Positions 23,057-38,544 of a stretch of 64,000 nt of DNA are shown one piece after another. This DNA is from Auanema rhodensis. Lineage: Eukaryota > Nematoda > Chromadorea > Rhabditida > Rhabditidae. Below the pieces are notes generated by a model, which had not been told where the DNA came from, ran no database searches, and worked only from the letters and a program-made list of their open reading frames with translations. The stretch covers positions 62,001-126,000 of the forward strand of contig OZ059897.1 in assembly GCA_964057225.1 (NCBI GenBank), read 5' to 3'. Made by a program: the position numbers and the translations under genes. Numbering within the stretch: position 1 is the first letter of the stretch; every line of letters starts with the position of its first letter.

Positions 23057-25344
23057 ACATCACGTGTACATTTAATTAGCATAAATTAAAGTTCACGTAA
23101 ATTTCAAAGTCATGGTTACCATGCACCAATATCAATAAAAATTTGTTTTTAGACTAATATGGACATGGGGAATCTAATTTTGAAAACCGCATCTCTTCAT
23201 CTTTCACGTGAAGCGAGTTACATACCAAGTGCACATCACGTGTACATTTAATTAGCATAAATTAAAGTTCACGTAAATTTCAAAGTCATGGTTACCATGC
23301 ACCAATATCAATAAAAATTTGTTTTTAGACTAATATGGACATGGGGAATCTAATTTTGAAAACCGCATCTCTTTATCTTTCACGTGAAGCGAGTTACATA
23401 CCAAGTGCACATCACGTGTACATTTAATTAGCATAAATTAAAGTTCACGTAAATTTCAAAGTCATGGTTACCATGAACCAATATCAATAAAAATTTGTTT
23501 TTAGACTAATATGGACATGGGGAATCTAATTTTGAAAACCGCATCTCTTTATTTTTCACGTGAAGCGAGTTACATACCAAGTGCACATCACGTGTACATT
23601 TAATTAGCATAAATTAAAGTTCACGTAACTTTCAAAGTCATGGTTACCATGCACCAATATCAATAAAAATTTGTTTTTAGACTAATATGGACATGGGGAA
23701 TCTAATTTTGAAAACCGCATCTCTTTATCTTTCACGTGAAGCGAGTTACATACCAAGTGCACATCACGTGTACATTTAATTAGCATAAATTAAAGTTCAC
23801 GTAACTTTCAAAGTCATGGTTACCATGCACCAATATCAATAAAAATTTGTTTTTAGACTAATATGGACATGGGGAATCTAATTTTGAAAACCGCATCACT
23901 TTATCTTTCACGTGAAGCGAGTTACATACCAAGTGCACATCACGTGTACATTTAATTAGCATAAATTAAAGTTCACGTAAATTTCAAAGTCATGGTTACC
24001 ATGCACCAATATCAATAAAAATTTGTGTTTAGACTAATATGGACATGGGGAATCTAATTTTGAAAACCGCATCTCTTTATCTTTCACGTGAAGCGAGTAA
24101 CATACCAAGTGCACATCACGTGTACATTTAATTAGCATAAATTAAAGTTCACGTAAATTTCAAAGTCATGGTTACCATGCACCAATATCAATAAAAATTT
24201 GTTTTTAGACTAATATGGACATGGGGAATCTAATTTTGAAAACCGCATCTCTTTATCTTTCACGTGAAGCGAGTTACATACCAAGTGCACATCACGTGTA
24301 CATTTAATTAGCATAAATTAAAGTTCACGTAAATTTCAAAGTCATGGTTACCATGCACCAATATCAATAAAAATTTGTTTTTAGACTAATATGGTCATGG
24401 GGAATCTAATTTTGAAAACCGCATCTCTTCATCTTTCACGTGAAGCGAGTTACATACCAAGTGCACATCACGTGTACATTTAATTAGCATAAATTAAAGT
24501 TCACGTAAATTTCAAAGTCATGGTTACCATACACCAATATCAATAAAAATTTGTTTTTAGACTAATATGGACATGGGGAATCTAATTTTGAAAACCGCAT
24601 CTCTTTATCTTTCACGTGAAGCGAGTAACATACCAAGTGCACATCACGTGTACATTTAATTAGCATAAATTAAAGTTCACGTAAATTTCAAAGTCATGGT
24701 TACCATGCACCAATATCAATAAAAATTTGTTTTTAGACTAATATGGACATGTGGAATCTAATTTTGAAAACCGCATCTCTTCATCTTTCACGTGAAGCGA
24801 GTTACATACCAAGTGCACATCACGTGTACATTTAATTAGCATAAATTAAAGTTCACGTAAATTTCAAAGTCATGGTTACCATGCACCAATATCAATAAAA
24901 ATTTGTTTTTAGACTAATATGGACATGGGGAATCTAATTTTGAAAACCGCATCTCTTCATCTTTCACGTGAAGCGAGTTACATACCAAGTGCACATCACG
25001 TGTACATTTAATTAGCATAAATTAAAGTTCACGTAAATTTCAAAGTCATGGTTACCATGCACCAATATCAATAAAAATTTGTTTTTAGACTAATATGGAC
25101 ATGGGGAATCTAATTTTGAAAACAGCATCTCTTCATCTTTCACGTGAAGCGAGTTACATACCAAGTGCACATCACGTGTACATTTAATTAGCATAAATTA
25201 AAGTTCACGTAAATTTCAAAGTCATGGTTACCATGCACCAATATCAATAAAAATTTGTTTTTAGACTAATATGGACATGGGGAATCTAATTTTGAAAACC
25301 GCATCTCTTTATCTTTCACGTGAAGCGAGTTACATACCAAGTGC
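23057..25344 (+). repeat. 13-monomer segment matching 38545-40832
   Basis: The offset is 88 monomers. Shared rare tags are t91g (24027 and 39515), a107t (24395 and 39883), g67a (24531 and 40019) and c132a (25124 and 40612). The match fails in the next monomers (25345 and 25521 against 40833 and 41009), marking the right edge of the large duplication. Confidence 0.9.
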
Positions 25345-26928
25345 ACATCACGTGTACATTTAATTAGCATAAATTAAAGTTCACGTAAATTTCAAAGTCA
25401 TGGTTACCATGAACCAATATCAATAAAAATTTGTTTTTAGACTAATATGGACATGGGGAATCTAATTTTGAAAACCGCATCTCTTCATCTTTCACGTGAA
25501 GCGAGTTACATACCAAGTGCACATCACGTGTACATTTAATTAGCATAAATTAAAGTTCACGTAACTTTCAAAGTCATGGTTACCATGCACCAATATCAAT
25601 AAAAATTTGTTTTTAGACTAATATGGACATGGGGAATCTAATTTTGAAAACCGCATCACTTTCTCTTTCACGTGAAGCGAGTTACATACCAAGTGCACAT
25701 CACGTGTACATTTAATTAGCATAAATTAAAGTTCACGTAAATTTCAAAGTCATGGTTACCATGCACCAATATCAATAAAAATTTGTTTTTAGACTAATAT
25801 GGACATGGGGAATCTAATTTTGAAAACCGCATCACTTTATCTTTCACGTGAAGCGAGTTACATACCAAGTGCACATCACGTGTACATTTAATTAGCATAA
25901 ATTAAAGTTCACGTAAATTTCAAAGTCATGGTTACCATGCACCAATATCAATAAAAATTTGTTTTTAGACTAATATGGACATGGGGAATCTAATTTTGAA
26001 AACCGCATCTCTTTATCTTTCACGTGAAGCGAGTTACATACCAAGTGCACATCACGTGTACATTTAATTAGCATAAATTAAAGTTCACGTAAATTTCAAA
26101 GTCATGGTTACCATGAACCAATATCAATAAAAATTTGTTTTTAGACTAATATGGACATGGGGAATCTAATTTTGAAAACCGCATCTCTTTATCTTTCACG
26201 TGAAGCGAGTTACATACCAAGTGCACATCACGTGTACATTTAATTAGCATAAATTAAAGTTCACGTAAATTTCAAAGTCATGGTTACCATGCACCAATAT
26301 CAATAAAAATTTGTTTTTAGACTAATATGGACATGGGGAATCTAATTTTGAAAACCGCATCTCTTTATCTTTCACGTGAAGCGAGTTACATACCAAGTGC
26401 ACATCACGTGTACATTTAATTAGCATAAATTAAAGTTCACGTAAATTTCAAAGTCATGGTTACCATGAACCAATATCAATAAAAATTTGTTTTTAGACTA
26501 ATATGGACATGGGGAATCTAATTTTGAAAACCGCATCTCTTTATCTTTCACGTGAAGCGAGTTACATACCAAGTGCACATCACGTGTACATTTAATTAGC
26601 ATAAATTAAAGTTCACGTAAATTTCAAAGTCATGGTTACCATGAACCAATATCAATAAAAATTTGTTTTTAGACTAATATGGACATGGGGAATCTAATTT
26701 TGAAAACCGCATCTCTTTATCTTTCACGTGAAGCGAGTTACATACCGAGTGCACATCACGTGTACATTTAATTAGCATAAATTAAAGTTCACGTAAATTT
26801 CAAAGTCATGGTTACCATGCACCAATATCAATAAAAATTTGTTTTTAGACTAATATGGACATGGGAAATCTAATTTTGAAAACCGCATCTCTTTATCTTT
26901 CACGTGAAGCGAGTTACATACCAAGTGC
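25345..26928 (+). repeat. Nine monomers between the two large duplicated blocks
   Basis: I found no good multi-monomer partner elsewhere in the window. The content is c68a, a45c, t138a and consensus-like monomers. Private changes include the substitution of a143 near 25663 and g114a at 26866 (also at 41650). This could be the original junction between duplicated segments. Confidence 0.65.
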
Positions 26929-29900
26929 ACATCACGTGTACATTTAATTAGCATAAATTAAAGTTCACGTAAATTTCAAAGTCATGGTTACCATGAACCA
27001 ATATCAATAAAAATTTGTTTTTAGACTAATATGGACATGGGGAATCTAATTTTGAAAACCGCATCTCTTCATCTTTCACGTGAAGCGAGTTACATACCAA
27101 GTGCACATCACGTGTACATTTAATTAGCATAAATTAAAGTTCACGTAAATTTCAAAATTATGGTTACCATGCACCAATATCAATAAAAATTTGTTTTTAG
27201 ACTAATATGGACATGGGGAATCTAATTTTGAAAACCGCATCTCTTCATCTTTCACGTGAAGCGAGTTACATACCAAGTGCACATCACGTGTACATTTAAT
27301 TAGCATAAATTAAAGTTCACGTAAATTTCAAAATTATGGTTACCATGCACCAATATCAATAAAAATTTGTTTTTAGACTAATATGGACATGTGGAATCTA
27401 ATTTTGAAAACCGCATCTCTTCATCTTTCACGTGAAGCGAGTTACATACCAAGTGCACATCACATGTACATTTAATTAGCATAAATTAAAGTTCACGTAA
27501 ATTTCAAAGTCATGGTTACCATGCACCAATATCAATAAAAATTTGTTTTTAGACTAATATGGACATGGGGAATCTAATTTTGAAAACCGCATCTCTTTAT
27601 CTTTCACGTGAAGCGAGTTACATACCGAGTGCACATCACGTGTACATTTAATTAGCATAAATTAAAGTTCACGTAAATTTCAAAGTCATGGTTACCATGC
27701 ACCAATATCAATAAAAATTTGTTTTTAGACTAATATGGACATGGGGAATCTAATTTTGAAAACCGCATCACTTTATCTTTCACGTGAAGCGAGTTACATA
27801 CCGAGTGCACATCACGTGTACATTTAATTAGCATAAATTAAAGTTCACGTAACTTTCAAAGTCATGGTTACCATGCACCAATATCAATAAAAATTTGTTT
27901 TTAGACTAATATGGACATGGGGAATCTAATTTTGAAAACCGCATCACTTTATCTTTCACGTGAAGCGAGTTACATACCAAGTGCACATCACGTGTACATT
28001 TAATTAGCATAAATTAAAGTTCACGTAAATTTCAAAGTCATGGTTACCATGCACCAATATCAATAAAAATTTGTTTTTAGACTAATATGGACATGTGGAA
28101 TCTAATTTTGAAAACCGCATCTCTTCATCTTTCACGTGAAGCGAGTTACATACCAAGTGCACATCACGTGTACATTTAATTAGCATAAATTAAAGTTCAC
28201 GTAAATTTCAAAGTCATGGTTACCATGCACCAATATCAATAAAAATTTGTTTTTAGACTAATATGGACATGGGGAATCTAATTTTGAAAACCGCATCTCT
28301 TCATCTTTCACGTGAAGCGAGTTACATACCAAGTGCACATCACGTGTACATTTAATTAGCATAAATTAAAGTTCACGTAAATTTCAAAGTCATGGTTACC
28401 ATGCACCAATATCAATAAAAATTTGTTTTTAGACTAATATGGACATGGGGAATCTAATTTTGAAAACCGCATCTCTTCATCTTTCACGTGAAGCGAGTTA
28501 CATACCAAGTGCACATCACGTGTACATTTAATTAGCATAAATTAAAGTTCACGTAAATTTCAAAGTCATGGTTACCATGCACCAATATCAATAAAAATTT
28601 GTTTTTAGACTAATATGGACATGGGGAATCTAATTTTGAAAACCGCATCTCTTTATCTTTCACGTGAAGCGAGTTACATACCAAGTGCACATCACGTGTA
28701 CATTTAATTAGCATAAATTAAAGTTCACGTAAATTTCAAAGTCATGGTTACCATGAACCAATATCAATAAAAATTTGTTTTTAGACTAATATGGACATGG
28801 GGAATCTAATTTTGAAAACCGCATCTCTTTATTTTTCACGTGAAGCGAGTTACATACCAAGTGCACATCACGTGTACATTTAATTAGCATAAATTAAAGT
28901 TCACGTAACTTTCAAAGTCATGGTTACCATGCACCAATATCAATAAAAATTTGTTTTTAGACTAATATGGACATGGGGAATCTAATTTTGAAAACCGCAT
29001 CACTTTATCTTTCACGTGAAGCGAGTTACATACCAAGTGCACATCACGTGTACATTTAATTAGCATAAATTAAAGTTCACGTAAATTTCAAAGTCATGGT
29101 TACCATGCACCAATATCAATAAAAATTTGTGTTTAGACTAATATGGACATGGGGAATCTAATTTTGAAAACCGCATCTCTTTATCTTTCACGTGAAGCGA
29201 GTAACATACCAAGTGCACATCACGTGTACATTTAATTAGCATAAATTAAAGTTCACGTAAATTTCAAAGTCATGGTTACCATGCACCAATATCAATAAAA
29301 ATTTGTTTTTAGACTAATATGGACATGGGGAATCTAATTTTGAAAACCGCATCTCTTTATCTTTCACGTGAAGCGAGTTACATACCAAGTGCACATCACG
29401 TGTACATTTAATTAGCATAAATTAAAGTTCACGTAAATTTCAAAGTCATGGTTACCATGCACCAATATCAATAAAAATTTGTTTTTAGACTGATATGGAC
29501 ATGGGGAATCTAATTTTGAAAACCGCATCTCTTCATCTTTCACGTGAAGCGAGTTACATACCAAGTGCACATCACGTGTACATTTAATTAGCATAAATTA
29601 AAGTTCACGTAAATTTCAAAGTCATGGTTACCATGCACCAATATCAATAAAAATTTGTTTTTAGACTAATATGGACATGGGGAATCTAATTTTGAAAACC
29701 GCATCTCTTTATCTTTCACGTGAAGCGAGTTACATACCAAGTGCACATCACGTGTACATTTAATTAGCATAAATTAAAGTTCACGTAAATTTCAAAGTCA
29801 TGGTTACCATGAACCAATATCAATAAAAATTTGTTTTTAGACTAATATGGACATGGGGAATCTAATTTTGAAAACCGCATCTCTTTATTTTTCACGTGAA

Positions 29901-30800
29901 GCGAGTTACATACCAAGTGCACATCACGTGTACATTTAATTAGCATAAATTAAAGTTCACGTAACTTTCAAAGTCATGGTTACCATGCACCAATATCAAT
30001 AAAAATTTGTTTTTAGACTAATATGGACATGGGGAATCTAATTTTGAAAACCGCATCTCTTTATCTTTCACGTGAAGCGAGTTACATACCAAGTGCACAT
30101 CACGTGTACATTTAATTAGCATAAATTAAAGTTCACGTAACTTTCAAAGTCATGGTTACCATGCACCAATATCAATAAAAATTTGTTTTTAGACTAATAT
30201 GGACATGGGGAATCTAATTTTGAAAACCGCATCACTTTATCTTTCACGTGAAGCGAGTTACATACCAAGTGCACATCACGTGTACATTTAATTAGCATAA
30301 ATTAAAGTTCACGTAAATTTCAAAGTCATGGTTACCATGCACCAATATCAATAAAAATTTGTTTTTAGACTAATATGGACATGGGGAATCTAATTTTGAA
30401 AACCGCATCTCTTTATCTTTCACGTGAAGCGAGTTACATACCAAGTGCACATCACGTGTACATTTAATTAGCATAAATTAAAGTTGACGTAAATTTCAAA
30501 GTCATGGTTACCATGCACCAATATCAATAAAAATTTGTTTTTAGACTAATATGGTCATGGGGAATCTAATTTTGAAAACCGCATCTCTTCATCTTTCACG
30601 TGAAGCGAGTTACATACCAAGTGCACATCACGTGTACATTTAATTAGCATAAATTAAAGTTCACGTAAATTTCAAAGTCATGGTTACCATGCACCAATAT
30701 CAATAAAAATTTGTTTTTAGACTAATATGGACATGGGGAATCTAATTTTGAAAACCGCATCTCTTTATCTTTCACGTGAAGCGAGTAACATACCAAGTGC
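26929..30800 (+). repeat. 22-monomer segment, second copy of 12673-16544
   Basis: This is a monomer-for-monomer match at +81 units. It contains the third copies of the g8a trio (27281-27808) and of the a100g six-monomer block (29217-30272). Confidence 0.9.
29217..30272 (+). repeat. 6-monomer block, copy 3 (a100g at 29492)
   Basis: Same barcode as 9153-10208 and 14961-16016. It was carried here as part of the 81-monomer duplication. Confidence 0.85.
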
Positions 30801-32032
30801 ACATCACGTGTACATTTAATTAGCATAAATTAAAGTTCACGTAAATTTCAAAGTCATGGTTACCATGCACCAATATCAATAAAAATTTGTTTTTAGACTA
30901 ATATGGACATGGGGAATCTAATTTTGAAAACCGCATCTCTTTATCTTTCACGTGAAGCGAGTTACATACCAAGTGCACATCACGTGTACATTTAATTAGC
31001 ATAAATTAAAGTTCACGTAAATTTCAAAGTCATGGTTACCATGCACCAATATCAATAAAAATTTGTTTTTAGACTAATATGGACATGGGGAATCTAATTT
31101 TGAAAACCGCATCTCTTCATCTTTCACGTGAAGCGAGTTACATACCAAGTGCACATCACGTGTACATTTAATTAGCATAAATTAAAGTTCACGTAAATTT
31201 CAAAGTCATGGTTACCATGCACCAATATCAATAAAAATTTGTTTTTAGACTAATATGGACATGGGGAATCTAATTTTGAAAACCGCATCTCTTTATCTTT
31301 CACGTGAAGCGAGTTACATACCAAGTGCACATCACGTGTACATTTAATTAGCATAAATTAAAGTTCACGTAAATTTCAAAGTCATGGTTACCATGAACCA
31401 ATATCAATAAAAATTTGTTTTTAGACTAATATGGACATGGGGAATCTAATTTTGAAAACCGCATCTCTTTATCTTTCACGTGAAGCGAGTTACATACCAA
31501 GTGCACATCACGTGTACATTTAATTAGCATAAATTAAAGTTCACGTAACTTTCAAAGTCATGGTTACCATGCACCAATATCAATAAAAATTTGTTTTTAG
31601 ACTAATATGGACATGGGGAATCTAATTTTGAAAACCGCATCACTTTATCTTTCACGTGAAGCGAGTTACATACCAAGTGCACATCACGTGTACATTTAAT
31701 TAGCATAAATTAAAGTTCACGTAAATTTCAAAGTCATGGTTACCATGCACCAATATCAATAAAAATTTGTTTTTAGACTAATATGGACATGGGGAATCTA
31801 ATTTTGAAAACCGCATCACTTTATCTTTCACGTGAAGCGAGTTACATACCAAGTGCACATCACGTGTACATTTAATTAGCATAAATTAAAGTTCACGTAA
31901 ATTTCAAAGTCATGGTTACCATGCACCAATATCAATAAAAATTTGTTTTTAGACTAATATGGACATGGGGAATCTAATTTTGAAAACCGCATCTCTTTAT
32001 CTTTCACGTGAAGCAAGTTACATACCAAGTGC

Positions 32033-33616
32033 ACATCACGTGTACATTTAATTAGCATAAATTAAAGTTCACGTAAATTTCAAAGTCATGGTTACCATGA
32101 ACCAATATCAATAAAAATATGTTTTTAGACTAATATGGACATGGGGAATCTAATTTTGAAAACCGCATCTCTTTATCTTTCACGTGAAGCGAGTTACATA
32201 CCAAGTGCACATCACGTGTACATTTAATTAGCATAAATTAAAGTTCACGTAAATTTCAAAGTCATAGTTACCATGAACCAATATCAATAAAAATTTGTTT
32301 TTAGACTAATATGGACATGGGGAATCTAATTTTGAAAACCGCATCTCTTTATCTTTCACGTGAAGCGAGTTACATACCAAGTGCACATCACGTGTACATT
32401 TAATTAGCATAAATTAAAGTTCACGTAAATTTCAAAGTCATGGTTACCATGCACCAATATCAATAAAAATTTGTTTTTAGACTAATATGGACATGGGGAA
32501 TCTAATTTTGAAAACCGCATCTCTTTATCTTTCACGTGAAGCGAGTTACATACCAAGTGCACATCACGTATACATTTAATTAGCATAAATTAAAGTTCAC
32601 GTAAATTTCAAAGTCATGGTTACCATGAACCAATATCAATGAAAATTTGTTTTTAGACTAATATGGACATGGGGAATCTAATTTTGAAAACCGCATCTCT
32701 TTATCTTTCACGTGAAGCGAGTTACATACCAAGTGCACATCACGTGTACATTTAATTAGCATAAATTAAAGTTCACGTAAATTTCAAAGTCATAGTTACC
32801 ATGAACCAATATCAATAAAAATTTGTTTTTAGACTAATATGGACATGGGGAATCTAATTTTGAAAACCGCATCTCTTTATCTTTCACGTGAAGCGAGTTA
32901 CATACCAAGTGCACATCACGTGTACATTTAATTAGCATAAATTAAAGTTCACGTAAATTTCAAAGTCATGGTTACCATGCACCAATATCAATAAAAATTT
33001 GTTTTTAGACTAATATGGACATGGGGAATCTAATTTTGAAAACCGCATCTCTTTATCTTTCACGTGAAGCGAGTTACATACCAAGTGCACATCACGTGTA
33101 CATTTAATTAGCATAAATTAAAGTTCACGTAAATTTCAAAGTCATGGTTACCATGCACCAATATCAATAAAAATTTGTTTTTAGACTAATGTGGACATGG
33201 GGAATCTAATTTTGAAAACCGCATCTCTTTATCTTTCACGTGAAGCAAGTTACATACCAAGTGCACATCACGTGTACATTTAATTAGCATAAATTAAAAT
33301 TCACGTAAATTTCAAAGTCATGGTTACCATGCACCAATATCAATAAAAATTTGTTTTTAGACTAATATGGACATGGGGAATCTAATTTTGAAAACCGCAT
33401 CTCTTTATCTTTCACGTGAAGCGAGTTACATACCAAGTGCACATCACGTGTACATTTAATTAGCATAAATTAAAGTTCACGTAAATTTCAAAGTCATGGT
33501 TACCATGCACCAATATCAATAAAAATTTGTTTTTAGACTAATATGGACATGGGGAATCTAATTTTGAAAACCGCATCTCTTTATCGTTCACGTGAAGCGA
33601 GTTACATACCAAGTGC
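32033..33616 (+). repeat. 9-monomer segment later repeated at 41185-42592
   Basis: The order is c68a+t87a, g58a+c68a, consensus-like, g10a+c68a+a81g, g58a+c68a, consensus-like, g159a with a substitution at 33191, g35a, t146g. Part of it (32737-33440) also aligns to 17425-18128, so this interval exists in three versions in the window. Confidence 0.85.
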
Positions 33617-33792
33617 ACATCACGTGTACATTTAATTAGCATAAATTAAAGTTCACGTAAATTTCAAAGTCATGGTTACCATGCACCAATATCAATAAAA
33701 ATTTGTTTTTAGACTAATATGGACATGGGGAATCTAATTTTGAAAACCGCATCTCTTTATCTTTCACGTGAAGCGAGTTACATACCAAGTGC

Positions 33793-36700
33793 ACATCACG
33801 TGTACATTTAATTAGCATAAATTAAAGTTCACGTAAATTTCAAAGTCATGGTTACCATGAACCAATATCAATAAAAATTTGTTTTTAGACTAATATGGAC
33901 ATGGGGAATCTAATTTTGAAAACCGCATCTCTTTATCTTTCACGTGAAGCGAGTTACATACCAAGTACACATCACGTGTACATTTAATTAGCATAAATTA
34001 AAGTTGACGTAAATTTCAAAGTCATGGTTACCATGCACCAATATCAATAAAAATTTGTTTTTAGACTAATATGGACATGGGGAATCTAATTTTGAAAACC
34101 GCATCTCTTTATCTTTCACGTGAAGCGAGTTACATACCAAGTGCACATCACGTGTACATTTAATTAGCATAAATTAAAGTTCACGTAAATTTCAAAGTCA
34201 TGGTTACCATGCACCAATATCAATAAAAATTTGTTTTTAGACTAATATGGACATGGGGAATCTAATTTTGAAAACCGCACCTCTTTATCTTTCACGTGAA
34301 GCGAGTTACATACCAAGTGCACATCACGTGTACATTTAATTAGCATAAATTAAAGTTCACGTAAATTTCAAAGTCATGGTTACCATGCACCAATATCAAT
34401 AAAAATTTGTTTTTAGACTAATATGGACATGGGGAATCTAATTTTGAAAACTGCATCTCTTCATCTTTCACGTGAAGCGAGTTACATACCAAGTGCACAT
34501 CACGTGTACATTTAATTAGCATAAATTAAAGTTCACGTAAATTTCAAAGTCATGGTTACCATGCACCAATATCAATAAAAATTTGTTTTTAGACTAATAT
34601 GGACATGGGGAATCTAATTTTGAAAACCGCATCTCTTCATCTTTCACGTGAAGCGAGTTACATACCAAGTGCACATCACGTGTACATTTAATTAGCATAA
34701 ATTAAAGTTCACGTAAATTTCAAAGTCATGGTTACCATGAACCAATATCAATAAAAATTTGTTTTTAGACTAATATGGACATGGGGAATCTAATTTTGAA
34801 AACCGCATCTCTTTATCTTTCACGTGAAGCGAGTTACATACCAAGTGCACATCACGTGTACATTTAATTAGCATAAATTAAAGTTCACGTAAATTTCAAA
34901 GTCATGGTTACCATGCACCAATATCAATAAAAATTTGTTTTTAGACTAATATGGACATGGGGAATCTAATTTTGAAAACCGCATCTCTTCATCTTTCACG
35001 TGAAGCGAGTTACATACCAAGTGCACATCACGTGTACATTTAATTAGCATAAATTAAAGTTCACGTAAATTTCAAAGTCATGGTTACCATGCACCAATAT
35101 CAATAAAAATTTGTTTTTAGACTAATATGGACATGGGGAATCTAATTTTGAAAACCACATCTCTTTATCTTTCACGTGAAGCGAGTTACATACCAAGTGC
35201 ACATCACGTGTACATTTAATTAGCATAAATTAAAGTTCACGTAAATTTCAAAGTCATGGTTACCATGAACCAATATCAATAAAAATTTGTTTTTAGACTA
35301 ATATGGACATGGGGAATCTAATTTTGAAAACCGCATCTCTTTATCTTTCACGTGAAGCAAGTTACATACCAAGTGCACATCACGTGTACATTTAATTAGC
35401 ATAAATTAAAGTTCACGTAAATTTCAAAGTCATGGTTACCATGCACCAATATCAATAAAAATTTGTTTTTAGACTAATATGGACATGAGGAATCTAATTT
35501 TGAAAACCGCATCTCTTTATCTTTCACGTGAAGCGAGTTACATACCAAGTGCACATCACGTGTACATTTAATTAGCATAAATTAGAGTTCACGTAAATTT
35601 CAAAGTCATGGTTACCATGAACCAATATCAATAAAAATTTGTTTTTAGACTAATATGGACATGGGGAATCTAATTTTGAAAACCGCATCTCTTTATCTTT
35701 CACGTGAAGCGAGTTACATACCAAGTGCACATCACGTGTACATTTAATTAGCATAAATTAAAGTTCACGTAAATTTCAAAGTCATGGTTACCATGAACCA
35801 ATATCAATAAAAATTTGTTTTTAGACTAATATGGACATGGGGAATCTAATTTTGAAAACCGCATCTCTTTATCTTTCACGTGAAGCGAGTTACATACCAA
35901 GTGCACATCACGTGTACATTTAATTAGCATAAATTAAAGTTCACGTAAATTTCAAAGTCATGGTTACCATGCACCAATATCAATAAAAATTTGTTTTTAG
36001 ACTAATATGGACATGGGGAATCTAATTTTGAAAACCGCATCTCTTTATCTTTCACGTGAAGCGAGTAACATACCAAGTGCACATCACGTGTACATTTAAT
36101 TAGCATAAATTAAAGTTCACGTAAATTTCAAAGTCATGGTTACCATGCACCAATATCAATAAAAATTTGTTTTTAGACTAATATGGACATGGGGAATCTA
36201 ATTTTGAAAACCGCATCTCTTTATCTTTCACGTGAAGCGAGTTACATACCAAGTGCACATTACGTGTACATTTAATTAGCATAAATTAAAGTTCACGTAA
36301 ATTTCAAAGTCATGGTTACCATGCACCAATATCAATAAAAATTTGTTTTTAGACTAATATGGTCATGGGGAATCTAATTTTGAAAACCGCATCTCTTCAT
36401 CTTTCACGTGAAGCGAGTTACATACCAAGTGCACATCACGTGTACATTTAATTAGCATAAATTAAAGTTCACGTAAATTTCAAAGTCATGGTTACCATGC
36501 ACCAATATCAATAAAAATTTGTTTTTAGACTAATATGGACATGGGGAATCTAATTTTGAAAACCGCATCTCTTTATCTTTCACGTGAAGCGAGTAACATA
36601 CCAAGTGCACATCACGTGTACATTTAATTAGCATAAATTAAAGTTCACGTAAATTTCAAAGTCATGGTTACCATGCACCAATATCAATAAAAATTTGTTT

Positions 36701-37312
36701 TTAGACTAATATGGACATGGGGAATCTAATTTTGAAAACCGCATCTCTTTATCTTTCACGTGAAGCGAGTTACATACCAAGTGCACATCACGTGTACATT
36801 TAATTAGCATAAATTAAAGTTCACGTAAATTTCAAAGTCATGGTTACCATGCACCAATATCAATAAAAATTTGTTTTTAGACTAATATGGACATGGGGAA
36901 TCTAATTTTGAAAACCGCATCTCTTCATCTTTCACGTGAAGCGAGTTACATACCAAGTGCACATCACGTGTACATTTAATTAGCATAAATTAAAGTTCAC
37001 GTAAATTTCAAAGTCATGGTTACCATGCACCAATATCAATAAAAATTTGTTTTTAGACTAATATGGACATGTGGAATCTAATTTTGAAAACCGCATCTCT
37101 TCATCTTTCACGTGAAGCGAGTTACATACCAAGTGCACATCACGTGTACATTTAATTAGCATAAATTAAAGTTCACGTAAATTTCAAAGTCATGGTTACC
37201 ATGCACCAATATCAATAAAAATTTGTTTTTAGACTAATATGGACATGGGGAATCTAATTTTGAAAACCGCATCTCTTCATCTTTCACGTGAAGCGAGTTA
37301 CATACCAAGTGC
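33793..37312 (+). repeat. 20-monomer segment, second copy of 18305-21824
   Basis: It matches at +88 monomers. Private changes in this copy include a t136c-type change near 34280 and one at about 35585. Such singletons give a rough measure of divergence since duplication and are very few. Confidence 0.9.
35201..36080 (+). repeat. Five-monomer cassette, copy 5
   Basis: Same barcode as 1761-2640, with g112a at 35488. It is the duplicate of the 19713 cassette and has one private substitution near 35585. Confidence 0.85.
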
Positions 37313-38544
37313 ACATCACGTGTACATTTAATTAGCATAAATTAAAGTTCACGTAAATTTCAAAGTCATGGTTACCATGCACCAATATCAATAAAAATTT
37401 GTTTTTAGACTAATATGGACATGGGGAATCTGATTTTGAAAACCGCATCTCTTTATCTTTCACGTGAAGCGAGTTACATACCAAGTGCACATCACGTGTA
37501 CATTTAATTAGCATAAATTAAAGTTCACGTAAATTTCAAAGTCATGGTTACCATGAACCAATATCAATAAAAATTTGTTTTTAGACTAATATGGACATGG
37601 GGAATCTAATTTTGAAAACCGCATCTCTTTATTTTTCACGTGAAGCGAGTTACATACCAAGTGCACATCACGTGTACATTTAATTAGCATAAATTAAAGT
37701 TCACGTAACTTTCAAAGTCATGGTTACCATGCACCAATATCAATAAAAATTTGTTTTTAGACTAATATGGACATGGGGAATCTAATTTTGAAAACCGCAT
37801 CTCTTTATCTTTCACGTGAAGCGAGTTACATACCAAGTGCACATCACGTGTACATTTAATTAGCATAAATTAAAGTTCACGTAAATTTCAAAGTCATGGT
37901 TACCATGCACCAATATCAATAAAAATTTGTTTTTAGACTAATATGGACATGGGGAATCTAATTTTGAAAACCGCATCTCTTTATCTTTCACGTGAAGCGA
38001 GTAACATACCAAGTGCACATCACGTGTACATTTAATTAGCATAAATTAAAGTTCACGTAAATTTCAAAGTCATGGTTACCATGCACCAATATCAATAAAA
38101 ATTTGTTTTTAGACTAATATGGACATGGGGAATCTAATTTTGAAAACCGCATCTCTTCATCTTTCACGTGAAGCGAGTTACATACCAAGTGCACATCACG
38201 TGTACATTTAATTAGCATAAATTAAAGTTCACGTAAATTTCAAAGTCATGGTTACCATGCACCAATATCAATAAAAATTTGTTTTTAGACTAATATGGAC
38301 ATGTGGAATCTAATTTTGAAAACCGCATCTCTTCATCTTTCACGTGAAGCGAGTTACATACCAAGTGCACATCACGTGTACATTTAATTAGCATAAATTA
38401 AAGTTCACGTAAATTTCAAAGTCATGGTTACCATGAACCAATATCAATAAAAATTTGTTTTTAGACTAATATGGACATGGGGAATCTAATTTTGAAAACC
38501 GCATCTCTTTATTTTTCACGTGAAGCGAGTTACATACCAAGTGC

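Noticed and set aside
10209-24816. Extension of the 81-monomer duplication to 10209-10736 / 24465-24992 (shared g67a, then g112t)
   Set aside because: Only about three monomers agree, the first pair differs at t142c and t163a, and flanking units do not match. It may be an older relationship but is not a clean block.
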